Assembly (NCBI GenBank): GCA_003952965.2
Contig: CM025851.1
Location: forward strand, 16,494,935-16,558,934
Length of the DNA stretch: 64,000 bases
Source: Morella rubra
Lineage: Eukaryota; Streptophyta; Magnoliopsida; Fagales; Myricaceae
Reading direction: 5' to 3'
The translations under genes and the position numbers were made by a program. Shown here piece by piece: positions 51,101-62,342 of this stretch; the first letter of the stretch is position 1; the number at the start of each line of letters is the position of its first letter. A model generated the notes under the pieces. That model did not search any database, was not told where the DNA came from, and saw only the letters and a program-made list of their open reading frames with translations.

Positions 51101-54100
51101 AAGCACGATTTGCATGACAGGGATGAAGGGGAGCTTGAAAGGACTGGTCAACCATTGTGTATTTATGAACCTTATTTCGGGGAGGGCACCTGGCCTTTCC
51201 TGCACAGTTCTTCTCTTTACCATGGGATCGGACTGGTGAGTTCCCAACCCTAAGTTCAAATTTGTCCTTATGTTGTAGCTACCATTGTAGATCTTACTTT
51301 TCAATGATTATGCAATTGCAATACTCTTTTGCCCAGAAGTATGTCATCTTATATGTTATTCCTCTACAATGAATTTTTTTTTTCCTCTTGTAGTCTCATT
51401 AAATGTTATAGATGTTATATATACCTTGTTTAGCAGCATAAAATCCAGTGTGTATTTTGTGTGGTGTTATATATATAACTCATGAAGTTTGATAGAGAGC
51501 AACTTGTAGGTAACTGAGATTAGCTGAATTTCATTCTGGTTTTCCATTAATTGTTGTGCTCTGAGTTACAAAGAGGATAGCACTTCACTATGTTATGATT
51601 TGCTCATGGAGGTTGGTTGGTGTAATGGTTGCTCTCATGTCCTATGTACTTCTGCAATTCTTCCTGGACAACCATTTATAGTATGCATCTTTCCCTTCAA
51701 GATGGGTGCTGGTAACCTATTGATGTTGTTTGTTCTTCAGGGCACCTTCGTGCCATACTTGAGCATGCCTTAATTCTTATCTAATGGTTATTGTTCTTGT
51801 TTCTATTAAGTGGTAATTTTGGTGAGATGAGCTATATTGGCTTTTAAATCTCATGTGGATACATGGACTGTGCAGTCCACTAAAGGTCGGAGACCCGGGG
51901 CGGAAGATGTTGATGCACCTTCTCGTTTGCCACTTCTCAATAACCCTTACTATCGAGATATTCTTGGTGAACATGGAGCCTTTTTTGCAATTGCAAATCG
52001 GATAGACCGTGTACACAAGAATGCTTGGATAGGGTTCCAGTCTTGGAGAGCAACAGCAAGGAAGGTATGTGACTGCTTTATCCAAGGTCTCTATTACTTA
52101 GATCTGCTTTAGAGTACCCTTTTCCTCTGTGATTTTCTTTATAAATGCAAAAATGGTTAAAATAATTTCAGATACCAATAGTGGCTATTTGTCTGACTCA
52201 CATCTTGTTGGAAGCTAAAACATTTAATCTGACGAGACTGTTGGGCTATGTCAGAAGGTAGCTCTTGGCTTAAGCCTCACCAAAATTAAACCCATAGGTC
52301 TGGAAAGACAGCAACATGGATAACTTGACGTCAAACAAGATCTGCATCCTGAGATATATTTTCATCTTAGAATGCCCTATCAACAAAATGTAATGCTGTT
52401 TTTGTTTTTGGCAGGATAGTTAAATTTGTAACCCACGACATTTGTTTTTTGAGCTTTGTAATCAGTACTACCTCTTTTATTCACCTTCATAAATTTTGAA
52501 ATGAAGAATAAAAAATTAAAGCAATTGAATTGGTAAGGAAATGGAATATTGTCAAATGATGAGTTACCGCAGGCATACTGAACACCCAACTTTTTGGGTT
52601 AGCTCTATACTTGATTACTAAAAGCTACAGTTTCTTGGATATTCTGGTCGTTGGATGTGAAAAGAAAAGAAGGCATTGGTCAAACAAAACATTGTAGTAG
52701 TGTCCATTCATGCTTTCGAATCCTGTTTTATATCTAACGTGGGAGCTCAAACAGGTGTCTTTGTCTAGAATAGCTGAAAATGCACTGTTAGATTCTATCC
52801 AAGCAAGGAGGCATGGCGACACACTCTACTTTTGGGTGCGCTTGGATTTGGACCCACGAAATCCATTGCAGCTGGATTTTTGGTCATTCTGTGACGCTGT
52901 AAATGCTGGAAATTGCAGGTAAGACCAACCAATAACGAATCTGTGCCATTATTTTTGGAATATATCTGCAGGATGGTGTTAACCTGATTTTCTCCATCTT
53001 ACTGACAACTAAAGGTTCGCATTTTCGGAGGCTCTTAAGAGGATGTATGGCTTAAATCACAATTTGGATTCTTTACCATCCATGCCAGTAGATAGCGGTA
53101 CATGGTCTGTCATGCATAGCTGGGTTTTGCCAACTAGGTCTTTCCTAGAGTTCGTGATGTTTTCTAGGTATTGTAGATTGAATGATGTGGTTTCTCTGGC
53201 CCTTGAGGCTTCTTTCATGTTTTGGGAGTAATCTATGAAGGGTTCATTCACCTTTTAATCTATGGATATGATCTCATGTGCAGAATGTTTGTGGATGCAT
53301 TGGATGTGCATATGTATGACGAGCACCGTCCAAGTGGGCACTGTTATCTGAGTTTGTCCAAAGTAACTTCCTAGCTTGATTAATATGTTTTTCTTAGCTG
53401 ATAGGCTGTTGCCTCTGTCAAGAAATTTCATTTCGAACTGCTTTTAGGTTTGAGTTCTATGCATACAAGGGCCTCATTCATACTTCAGCAGAGGTCATCT
53501 GAGGCACCTCCCAGCCATGGAAAGGTGGACAGATGTTATCCAAATTCAAGTTGAGATCAGTCAACTACTTGATTAATAGAAGTTCATCTATTGTTTAGCT
53601 CTTTCAGTCCAACTTATGTGAAAAGTTAGGAACCATGTGAATGGAATGATTATATTGAGTATACCAGATTTAAATACAAATTTTTTGCTTTTTATAGTGT
53701 AGCTAGTAGCAGCATCACGGGAATTCAATAATAATAGGAAAAACGGCCAAGTCAGTGAGCTATAAAGTGCCCTTGTACCCAGTCATGTTAGACATTTAAA
53801 ATATTGGTATATGAGGGAATGATTTGTTTGGGATGGATATGGATAAAATCTTCTGTGAAATGGTGTGAAAGATACTGTTATGCATGCATGTCCTTCTGGA
53901 GGTCAATGGGAGTGATCTCTTTTTCTCATTCCTGCATGCCAGCTCAACTGGCTCTTAAGACAAAGGGAGAAAGAAGGAAATCCTATGTTCTCTAGAGTCA
54001 ATTAATTGTGTGGGCGGACATTCTGAACTGTCCTCCAAATTATATGGGTTCCAATTTGTCTATTTTGGTTATTGACTGAATGCATTTCAATGTGCAGGAT

Positions 54101-54544
54101 AAACATTGCTATTCGCGGCTTCTTGAGTTACTGATAAATGTTTGGGCATACCACAGTGCAAGGCGGATAGTATATGTGAACCCTGAGACAGGTGAGATGC
54201 AGGAACACCATAGATTCAAGGGTCGTAAAGGTCAAATGTGGATTAGGTGGTTCTCATATGCCACCCTAAAGAGTATGGATGAGGATTTGGCAGAGGAAGT
54301 AGATACCGAGCACCCTAGTAGACGGTGGCTGTGGCCATCAACTGGTGAGGTCTTCTGGCAAGGTGTGTATGACCGAGAACGGCATTTTCGGCATCGGCAA
54401 AAAGAAACTAGGAAGCAAAGAAGTAAGGAAAAAATTGACAGAATTAGGAAGCGAACCCACCAAAAAGTACTAGGGAAGTATGTGAAGCCACCGCCGGAAT
54501 CAAACACCACTGTGGCTGTGGAAACTATTGCAGAATCTAATTGA
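45169..54544 (+). CDS. Membrane-anchored glycosyltransferase (GT-B fold, At4g01210-like), 14 exons
   Basis: Exons: 45169-45612, 45778-45864, 46513-46622, 47122-47172, 48212-48383, 48761-49078, 49162-49365, 50431-50916, 51026-51235, 51876-52064, 52755-52918, 53015-53167, 53284-53362 and 54098-54544. All are GT-AG and in phase, giving 1037 residues. A basic N-terminus and one membrane segment (49-70) predict a type II Golgi protein. The central part (exons 2-8) is a family-1/GT4-like domain: PQLALVFADLLVDSQK, VIWIIHEGSLAMRSR, DAGNFFVVPGSP, GSQFLYRGLWLEHA, IYGSFHEAQSFPDILTKAM and FGKPIIAPD, the last being the usual nucleotide-sugar binding end with E...FP.....A. A plant-specific C-terminal half follows (GTWEEVYRNAKRA, CIYEPYFGEGTWPFLH, WIGFQSWRATARK, DLDPRNPL, DKHCYSRLLELLINVWAYHSARRIVY) and a lysine/arginine-rich tail. 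The donor and acceptor sugars are not known. The exon order is complete and no break was seen. Confidence 0.94.
49757..49994 (+). pseudogene. LINE-type reverse transcriptase C-terminal fragment in intron 7
   Basis: About 78 codons read like the extreme C-terminus of plant LINE ORF2 proteins: LNFDWVMPRKVVDMLYCW, then [23 protein letters not shown]. The WRERN..CFE signature is typical. No other LINE part, poly(A) tail or target duplication is visible, so this is an old fragment inside the glycosyltransferase intron and not an exon. Confidence 0.65.
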
Positions 54545-57372
54545 AGTCCTGGGGCCTTGGGATCAAGTAGAGTGTAATTTACGTGTTTCTCCTTTTAATA
54601 ATTTATTCATTTTAATTCTCTAATTTTTTGCCACGAAGGATGCATAATTTGTATTCTGTTTGTATGTAAAACTGCATCCTTCTGTTCATTGATCTCGTTC
54701 AATACCAAAATGTAAAATCGCTCACTTTTTCGTGTTTTCTGCTCCCATCTGTTTAAGACCTACTTTCTTTTGAAAGGGGGGAAAAGTAAGAAAGAAGAAA
54801 GTTAAGATATTTCTGACCATCAAGCGCTCGATACTGTTTATCTGGGTAGATGATTGGTTTCTTTGCTAGCAGCTTTTGCGTTCGTATCCAAGCAGAATGC
54901 ATTTCTCGTCTCCTTTGTCCTGAGATCACAACAACAAATGAGAGAGGGCGAGGTGAATAATACTTGGGTAAATGCACCTAAAATCATTAAAACAAGAACG
55001 CCCGATGAGTATTGGTACCTCTCAACACCATCTCTGTTACAAGGATTCTTAATTTTCCACAATTTGTCTGGGGATACGTCTGGCATGAGAAAGTAGCGGA
55101 GCAAGAGTCCTGCTCCACGGAGTATTTTCCCAAGCACTTTGCTTGTATCCGGCAGAAAGGAATTGCCTTACATTGAAGCTCTTAATTAAGAACGTAGGTT
55201 ACGTAGCATCGTCAATCAAGCGAGAAAGTAGCTCTGTTGTTAAGAGTCGAGTGAATCCTGATGATTGATATGGACATGGATCCAGTTTCCTCCTATATTT
55301 AGAGGATTGAGATCATCTTACCACCCAAATTACACGGTGCAATTTAGAGAGAAATAAATACAATAGGTGACTCCATTGTAGAGCTCATGTTGCTTGAAAC
55401 TTTATATGAACAATATTAAATAGTATAAAATCTACTTTTGTATCTGACTCGGTGCAATTGCGGGATCAAATTAAATTGAAATGAGCCCCTTCGCTTTGCC
55501 AACAGCTTTATGTTCGAATTCAAGCCCAATGATTTGAGTTCATGAAACTTCTACGACAACACTTTAAATGGTCATAAGTTTCGATTGAAACAAGTGTTAT
55601 GGGACTCACGACCTATGAAAGCGAGCAAAGTACCTGAAAGGGAACCCAATTGAGTCCATTTTAGCTCCAAAAAAAAAATTCCTAATTTTTTCATGTTTCC
55701 TTCTTGTATCTAGGCCAATGTCGTTTTGATTCTTTGATGTCTTCTATTTTCAATCCAATCCGCAAACTTATTAGGTGGATCAGGGTTCCATGGGATTCTC
55801 CCTATCGCATTAGCTAAAATGGTCTATGTTGTAGATTTTTTAATCTCCTCCTATAAGATTAGACTCAGTGAGATCTGGTACGGGAAAGGAAACCAAATGG
55901 AAGCACTAATAGGCAGAGAATTGCCAACGTTCAGCCTCTTATACTATGAAACTTGGAATTAAATTTTGTCTATTTAAAGTCAATATTATAGAAGTACAAA
56001 TTGAAAATTGAATACTCAAATGCAACACAAAACGATAATAAAGACGTTTATTTGATATTCAAGTTCCATTGTTTTAGGGTGTAAACTAAATTTTTTGAGA
56101 AAATGCAAACCGTACCTCAACCTATCCTAAAATCTTCTTAAAATCTAGTTTGTTACCTGGTTGTTAATGGTTTCCTCTCTACTAAATTGTGGCTTTTCCA
56201 TGTTTGGGAGAAGTAGGATTGCTTATCTGGATAGTCTAAGTGATAATAATTGAGTAAATCAAGAGCACAGATCTTGGGTTTGATTCTCCATGGGGATCAA
56301 ACCCGAACCAACTTAAATTTGGGGGGGGGGGGGGGGGGGGGGTGTGTGGACGTCGGTCTGTATATCTACAAGAGCAACAACTTTTCCATGAGAAGCTCTA
56401 TGGCACTCCGTGATTCCCAATCATAACTTGCCTCGTGAGTAAGGCTGTTCAAGTCTTGTGACGGTCCATCGGGTAGTTGGTTTCTAAATTTTGGCCCCCA
56501 CCACTACCACCGTTAGATGCGATAACTAGCATTTGACAGTCACAATTTTGGCAGCAGTGGGAGACGGTATTCATCCACCAAAAGTTAGCAGACTAAAAGA
56601 GACGAAAATCGAGTTAGGCTATCCAACTCTAAAAATAAACATCCTCACTTCATTTGTTCGTCTTTTGTTAGTCAACTAATTTTTAGTGGACAAAAAGATT
56701 TACATATTTGAAAAATGAATTAAAGGGAACAATCTATTCAAAGCTGTATCTCAGATATTGATTTGTTAAAAATCTACGGAGAGTGCAACTGTAATTAAAC
56801 CATATTTTTTTGCTAAACCATTAAATAAATGAAAGAGAAAATTATTACTAAATCCGGATTCAGATCGCCTGCAATTCTGGAGAGAGAGTGATGGGTCCCG
56901 GTCGAGACCCACCACTCTCTCTCACAATTGCACTGCAATTTGGTCACCCGAATTACAGAGCATCGTAGTCCGCTAAATCCTAAGTCCACTCAACTGATTG
57001 TTATAGATCGTTGATATGGTATTTAAATTAAGATCCCATTGAATTTTTTAAAATTCTACCAATCTGAAAGCGGTGAAGAGAAAAACCAAAACCAAAATAA
57101 AACAAACGACCTGGTTGTGGGTGGGTCTGGATCATCAGGCTGAACTTACATCCTTGGGCTACCCAGCCCATCAAAACACAATTCTGCATCCTGAGGAGTG
57201 AGGTGGCCATATTTGACGGGGAATCATTGAACAGCGCCTCAGTCCGCGAGAAACATCCGGACAGAACCACGTCAACCAAATCTGGACCGAAGGTTCTACT
57301 TTTTTATCTGGCTCCTCTGCAACCAGAATCTTCTGCAACGCTTGTATCCCCATCCAATCACGTATTCGTAAA
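54545..57372. other. Intergenic, no gene supported
   Basis: The first 150 bases are probably the glycosyltransferase 3' UTR. An open frame at 54838-55137 (minus) has no family motif. 56225-56345 has a GGTTTGATTCTCC box ahead of a G22 run and may be a decayed tRNA-like SINE. The rest is AT-rich spacer. Confidence 0.5.
56321..56342 (+). repeat. 22-base G homopolymer
   Basis: Uninterrupted G at 56321-56342, preceded by AACTTAAATTT and followed by TGTGTGGACG. Same length as the run at 39582-39603; the true length may differ because such runs are error-prone. Confidence 0.85.
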
Positions 57373-57483
57373 GCGCCACGCTGTATGTTCCGACTGTCTT
57401 GTTAAGAGCTTTGATTATTTTGCTGACACGTGACACGTGGCGCCACGCTATATGTTCCAACTGTCTTGTTAAGGGCTTTGATT
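57373..57483 (+). promoter_or_regulatory. Tandem 44-bp promoter duplication flanking two G-boxes, upstream of BAG6
   Basis: Copies at 57373-57416 and 57440-57483 both start GCGCCACGCT and end GCTTTGATT, differing at three positions. The 23 bases between them contain two CACGTG G-boxes one base apart (57427-57432 and 57434-57439). The second reads ACACGTGGC, an ABRE core. bZIP/bHLH factors bind such sites; ABA or light control of BAG6 is an inference. Confidence 0.7.
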
Positions 57484-57527
57484 GTAACAAACCACCTAGT
57501 ATTCACCCGACAGTGCACACGTGGCAG

Positions 57528-57535
57528 GAAAGGTC
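57528..57535 (+). promoter_or_regulatory. Third G-box/ABRE upstream of BAG6
   Basis: CACGTGGC in CACACGTGGCAGG, about 97 bases upstream of the TATA box. Together with the two boxes at 57427-57439 it makes three ABRE-like sites within about 110 bases. Confidence 0.55.
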
Positions 57536-57624
57536 CAGACTGTTCCTCGGGAGGAAGAGGCGCGAAAGATCTCGAAGAGGAAGATCTTTCCTGTACTTCA
57601 AATTTATGGTGTACTATTTTCCAA

Positions 57625-57633
57625 TATAAAAGG
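57625..57633 (+). promoter_or_regulatory. TATA box of the BAG6 gene
   Basis: TATAAAAGG, a near-perfect plant TATA box, expected to start transcription near 57655. The leader exon would end at the GTAAGT donor at 57841. Confidence 0.65.
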
Positions 57634-57840
57634 CTACATTCTGACACATTCTGATCTCAGAGAAAAATAGTTTGGTGAAACTCTGATCGCGCACTCGAGA
57701 GAAACAGAGAGCAAGAGGATTCTAATCGGAGGTTTCTGGGTTGGTGGACCGATTTGCACTGATATCTGAGTCATTCGGATTGCGTGGAACCGTTCCCGTG
57801 GAATTTTCCGTCCCGCTTTCATTTGTCGAGGAAATAAACT

Positions 57841-58658
57841 GTAAGTGATTGATATCTCTTTTCTCCCGTCTTTCTTTCTCTTCTGTGTAATCTAGTCTCT
57901 CACCATTGGTTTTGCTTTTCCTGTATGTCCTGTTCGGTTGCTGATAAGAATAAGAGAGGAACAAGTTGAGGATGAGGATCTTAGAATGATTTAAAAAAAA
58001 AAAAAAAAATTAAAGGTGATGCGTGGAATTGAGAACTGGACTTTGAATTTCAATTAGAATTCTCAAATTTTTTTTCCTTTCCGAACTTAAAATCCCGAGC
58101 TTAGATAGGTCGCCTGTGAGATGATTTTCTGTCCGTCCTTTCGTCATACATTGGAGAACAGAGTTGGTTCCTATTTCATCTTTTTTAAACTTAAAAGACT
58201 AGGTAGCTGGCAAGTTTGGCAACGGTTGGGCTGTTTTAATTATCTTCATTTCCATAATTTGTTACTGTCATAAGATGGTTGAATTTCCTACTCTCTGTCC
58301 TTTTTGGGTCTCACTATCAATAATTTTTACGTTTTATTTGTTGGATCATATGGGTGGACCAGCGTGAAGGTGCTGGAGAACTTGTAGAGCCTCTCTGACT
58401 TCTAATAGTTGTCAGCATGCGTGGAACTGCTGTTCTTCATAATTCTCTGTGCTTGGAATCATTTCCAATTTCAATTGCGTTTATAGCTTCAATATATTGC
58501 ATCGGATCATTTCTTGCATTAAAAAATAGCTCTCTTTAAGGTCTTTCATTTATTTATTTTCAATCCTTTCGTTCTGTTGTTAGTGATACTGTATGATGCG
58601 GCCCTTAAAAACATTCCTTGTGATTTTACCAGCTAATTTTCTCTTTTTTGTCCATCAG
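57841..58658 (+). other. Predicted 5' UTR intron of BAG6
   Basis: A strong donor (AACT/GTAAGTG) at 57841 and a pyrimidine-led acceptor (TTTTTTGTCCATCAG/A) at 58658 bracket about 818 bases between the TATA box and the ATG at 58763. Leader introns are common in stress-regulated plant genes. Inferred from splice signals only. Confidence 0.5.
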
Positions 58659-58762
58659 ATTTGGCGCTCCCCTTTTGTTATATTTAGCTTTCTAGGCAAG
58701 GGATTGCTACTTCTTGGAAGTACTACATACAGAGTGGTTCTACCTTAATAAGGTAAGAGAAG

Positions 58763-61700
58763 ATGATGCCTGTTTATCGCTGCATGGAGTCATTCCCCCA
58801 GGATAACAACCAGATGCCTTTCACTCAGTATTATTGGCTAGGTTTCCCAGCTGTTCCACCTCATATAAAGAGTGATCCAGCAACGCCTCATTTTGCATAT
58901 GAATCTTGGCGTTACGGTGGCAACTATGGTTACTCAATGCCGTGCCAGCCCTGTTGTCATCATAACAGTTTCCCTGGTTATTATAGTTTTAGACCTCCTT
59001 ATCCTCATTTTCGACCTTCGTCACCAATGTATTGTTTGGGGGGTCACCCTGCATACCATTAAGCCTACCCTGTTCCTTATGTGCTTCCTCCACACTGCTC
59101 AATGGAGTTGCCAAGGTACGAGTATGACAAGAACATGCCCAGAAGTTATCAGTGCTGAGGGTGTCCTAATCACGCTCCCGACCAGAAGGAAAATAAAAGT
59201 GTGAGGATCGAGGAGCAGGAGTCGAATGTTGAAAGGAAAGGAAATCACTCTCTGGCTCCAGTTCGGGTGAAAAATTACCCGTACCCAATTGTGTGGATTC
59301 CACCAGAGCATGCGAATGACAAAGGGCACAAAGAGCCTTGCCAATCAAAGGCTGAAGAGCCTGATAAAGTCTCACTTGTAGCGAAGCCTCATGGGAGTTC
59401 CGGCTTTGATGATGAGCCAAGAGTGTGGAATGGATGGTTCCCTCTTGACAGGAACAACCTTGGATCTTTGATGCAGGGTGCAGATGAGAAGAGCACTCAG
59501 AATCAGCAAAATGAGAACGAAAGGAGGCAATTTCCATTTCTCATTATTTGGATGCCTTATAATGATAAGGAGGAAGCTGGAAAGGACGAGAAGGAGATGG
59601 ATGCTATGCCAGCAACTGCCAAAGAGCAACGTGGTACTTCCAAATTCATTCCAGAAAATGCGACTAGAAGTGGTGATCACACAAATGCAGCTAATGTAAA
59701 TGAAAAGACTGTTGAGAGCAACGATGATTCACGGGCGATGAAGGATAAAACTTCTAAGCAGAAAAACATTCCAGTGAAGCAAATTGACTTACATATGGAG
59801 GACATATCTGAGGACACTCCGAGCAGAGAAAGAAGTGTTAATACCATGACCAAGCCTTCTGGTACCAGTAGTAAAAGGCACTCCTCATCCCCCCCAAAGA
59901 TGTCCAAGTTATCTCCTGTTTGTTTGAGAGTGGATCCTTTGCCAAATAAGAAAAATGGAAATGGAAGTTTACGATCTCCTAGTTCTCTTGCTGCCAAAGA
60001 ACATTTGAAGGAGGTGGAGCCAAAAGAAAAGGAGAAAGTTATGGAGGTTGTGGAAAGGAAAACCAGTATAGACAAGGATAGAGATCTGAAAGACGAGTCT
60101 AAAACTCAGGATCTTGTTGACTTACAAATGGCTTCTCAAGGGGAGGTCTCCAAGAGGCCAACTGAAAAGAGAACTGGAAAAGATGACAAAGAATTTGAGG
60201 TTCAAAACGATAAAGAAACAAGAAAGGCAGGAGATAGGGTGAGTGAGGAATCAATGGAAGAAAGGAAAGTCACAGATTCAGCTAAGTTAGCTGTTGAGGA
60301 AGGCAAACTTGAGAAGAAGTCCCTGCTAGCTGAAGTAGCTGCTGTTCTTATTCAATCTGCCTGCCGTGGGTATCAGGTGAGGAAATGGGAAACACTGAAG
60401 AAACTGAAGCAAATTGCTGAAGTCTCTCAGCAGATGGTTGATGTTAGGAAGCAGATTCATATTCTAGAGTCTGATACTCAAAGAGATGAAAAGCAAAGAG
60501 TTGTAATTGGAGGAACCATAATGAGGCTCCTGATGAAACTTGATACGATTCAGGTGCGTATATTTTACCTCTTTCATTCATTTGTTCTAAGTGGCTTCTT
60601 CAATAATTTATAAGATGAGCATCAGATTTACTAGACACGACTGACCTATTTTATCAACTTAATGAGATTTCCTGTATCTAGCTTTTGCTAGGCTGTTTGT
60701 TTCGTTGGAGTGTCTTGCCTTTGAGGTACTAAATGATCAAACAAGAAAATAAGGAGGAAAGGATAAAGAACAAAGAAAAACATTATCTACTTGTTTCTGA
60801 ATATTGAACTTTATGTCATGCTTACTTGGTTTTTGTTCTCTTACCACATATCAGGGCTTGCACCCAACTGTTAGAGAGATTAGAAAATCCTTGGCAAGGG
60901 AGCTTGTGGCCCTACAGGAGAAGCTGGATTCTCTCTTTATTAGGCCATCTGGAGAAGCTATCGAGATGGTGTCCACAGCTGAAAATAAGGAATAGCATCC
61001 TGTTGAAGCCGATAACAGTTTCTGCATGCAAGAGCAGAGCGCAGAGGAAGCAGCTGGACTTGAGGAAAGCTCCGGGAAAACTTGCAATCAAAGTCGCGAA
61101 TTAATAGAGCCATGTGGACAGGAGGAGCATGAGAAATCTGAAGGTGGAAATAGTAAAGCACCAGTGTCAAGCGATGTTATGAACAAAGAGGGTGAGCCAC
61201 AACAAAGTCTGGAACAGAAAGAGGTGGTTTTTAATAGTGAGGTAGATGTTAGTGAAGTAGAGGTGAAAAATGTTGAAAACGGGAGTACTGAATTTTCTGA
61301 GCTTGAAAAATCTAACGAATATCCTTCTGTTGAAGAAAAGATGGAATCATATTCTGATATTGAGGGTTGGGTGCGGAATCTCCCGAATCTCCCTGTAATA
61401 CAGAAGATGGAAGAGTCACTGCAAGGTGCGACTGATGAGGAGCTCACTGTCTTTGATTCTGAGGAGGGGGAACAAGTTGGAATGGAAAATAATATATTGC
61501 AGCAGGGTGAAGAGGAAACTAACATGTCAGCCAATGTCACTGCGTCAGTTGAAGTTGATGATTTGATGACCACTGACGAAGCGCAAGAAGTCACGCAGTT
61601 AGAAGGACTGGAATGTGGAGTAATGGACGAAGGCCCTACAGTTTCTGCATTTGAAAAGCTCGAACGAATTCAAATTGATGGAAACGAGAAATATCATGGG

Positions 61701-61881
61701 GAAGTGACTTTGAGTTCACCGAATGGTGGAGCTCAAATTGCAAGTCAATTGGGGCAACAGCTCCAGGAAGTCCCCGAGGAGCCGTTTAATTCTGAGTCAC
61801 CAGATTGGATGAAGGCTGGCAATCAGAAAGACGAGAACTCAAAGGAAGCAACTTCTGAGATGGCCGTGGAGCCCCCATCAG
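58763..61881 (+). pseudogene. BAG6: BAG6-like co-chaperone, disrupted by three stops and a copia insertion
   Basis: Exon 1 58763-60553 and exon 2 60855-61881 (CAG/GTGCGT and ATATCAG/GG). BAG6 binds Hsp70 through a BAG domain and calmodulin through an IQ motif, and limits stress-related cell death. Seen here: MMPVYRCMESFPQ start, a Y/P/H-rich N-terminus, NYPYPIVWIPPEH and FPFLIIWMPYND repeats, the PPKMSKLSPVCLRVDPLP block, an IQ motif (VLIQSACRGYQVRKW, about 60340-60390) and a BAG domain running across the intron (GLHPTVREIRKSLARELVALQEKLDSL). Three stops lie in this single frame: TAA 59060-59062, TGA 59156-59158 and TAG 60993-60995; flanking residues continue the family sequence on both sides of each. 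The C-terminal coiled-coil part is missing because an LTR starts at 61882. No frameshift occurs over about 940 codons, so inactivation looks recent. Sequencing errors are the main alternative for single stops. Confidence 0.87.
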
Positions 61882-62294
61882 TGTTAACGAAAAACACAAA
61901 CACACAAAGCCAATATTAACGTGGTTCGGCAATATGCCTACGTCCACACAGAGGAGATTACTTTGATTTCAACGAACAAAATATACAACTCTCAACTCTC
62001 ACTGCCACTCTCTGCACCCTTGCTTCGCACTCTTCACCTCACTTCCTCTCCTTCACATTACTGATTTATAAAGGAAGAAGAAAAAATTGTAGAGCCGTTT
62101 CTTGTTGAGCTGCGAGCTGCTGCAGTTAATGAACCGCATTCATTACTGCATTAAATGGCGTGGTTGCTGCGCTGAGACGCAAGATTTGCTGCCTGCAAAT
62201 CTTGACCTCGTTTGCTGGGTATGGATTCGCGAAAAACAATGCGAAGTTGATTTGTGAAGCTTTGCTGCAGCCGCAAAGCTTGACTTTCGCCAAC
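61882..62294 (-). repeat. 3' LTR of the copia element, 413 bp
   Basis: On the minus strand it starts TGTTGGCGAAAGTC and ends CGTTAACA, the usual TG...CA. A TATA-like TTTATAAATC sits near 62062-62071 on the minus strand and could be the LTR promoter. The boundary on the inner side is fixed by the polypurine tract next to it. Confidence 0.85.
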
Positions 62295-62307
62295 AATTCT
62301 CCCCCTC
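62295..62307 (-). other. Polypurine tract of the copia element
   Basis: On the minus strand GGAGGGGGAGAAT directly precedes the TG of the LTR. It is the expected primer site for plus-strand DNA synthesis. Confidence 0.85.
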
Positions 62308-62342
62308 CATACCCACAAGAGGAGACTGTGTCCTGACATCAA

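Noticed and set aside
54838..55137. Minus-strand 99-codon frame after the glycosyltransferase gene
   Set aside because: No recognisable domain, no upstream exon, and low-complexity surroundings.
57560..57665. Heat-shock elements in the BAG6 promoter
   Set aside because: Several GAA and TTC triplets occur, but none is in the required alternating 5-base spacing, so no HSE is called.
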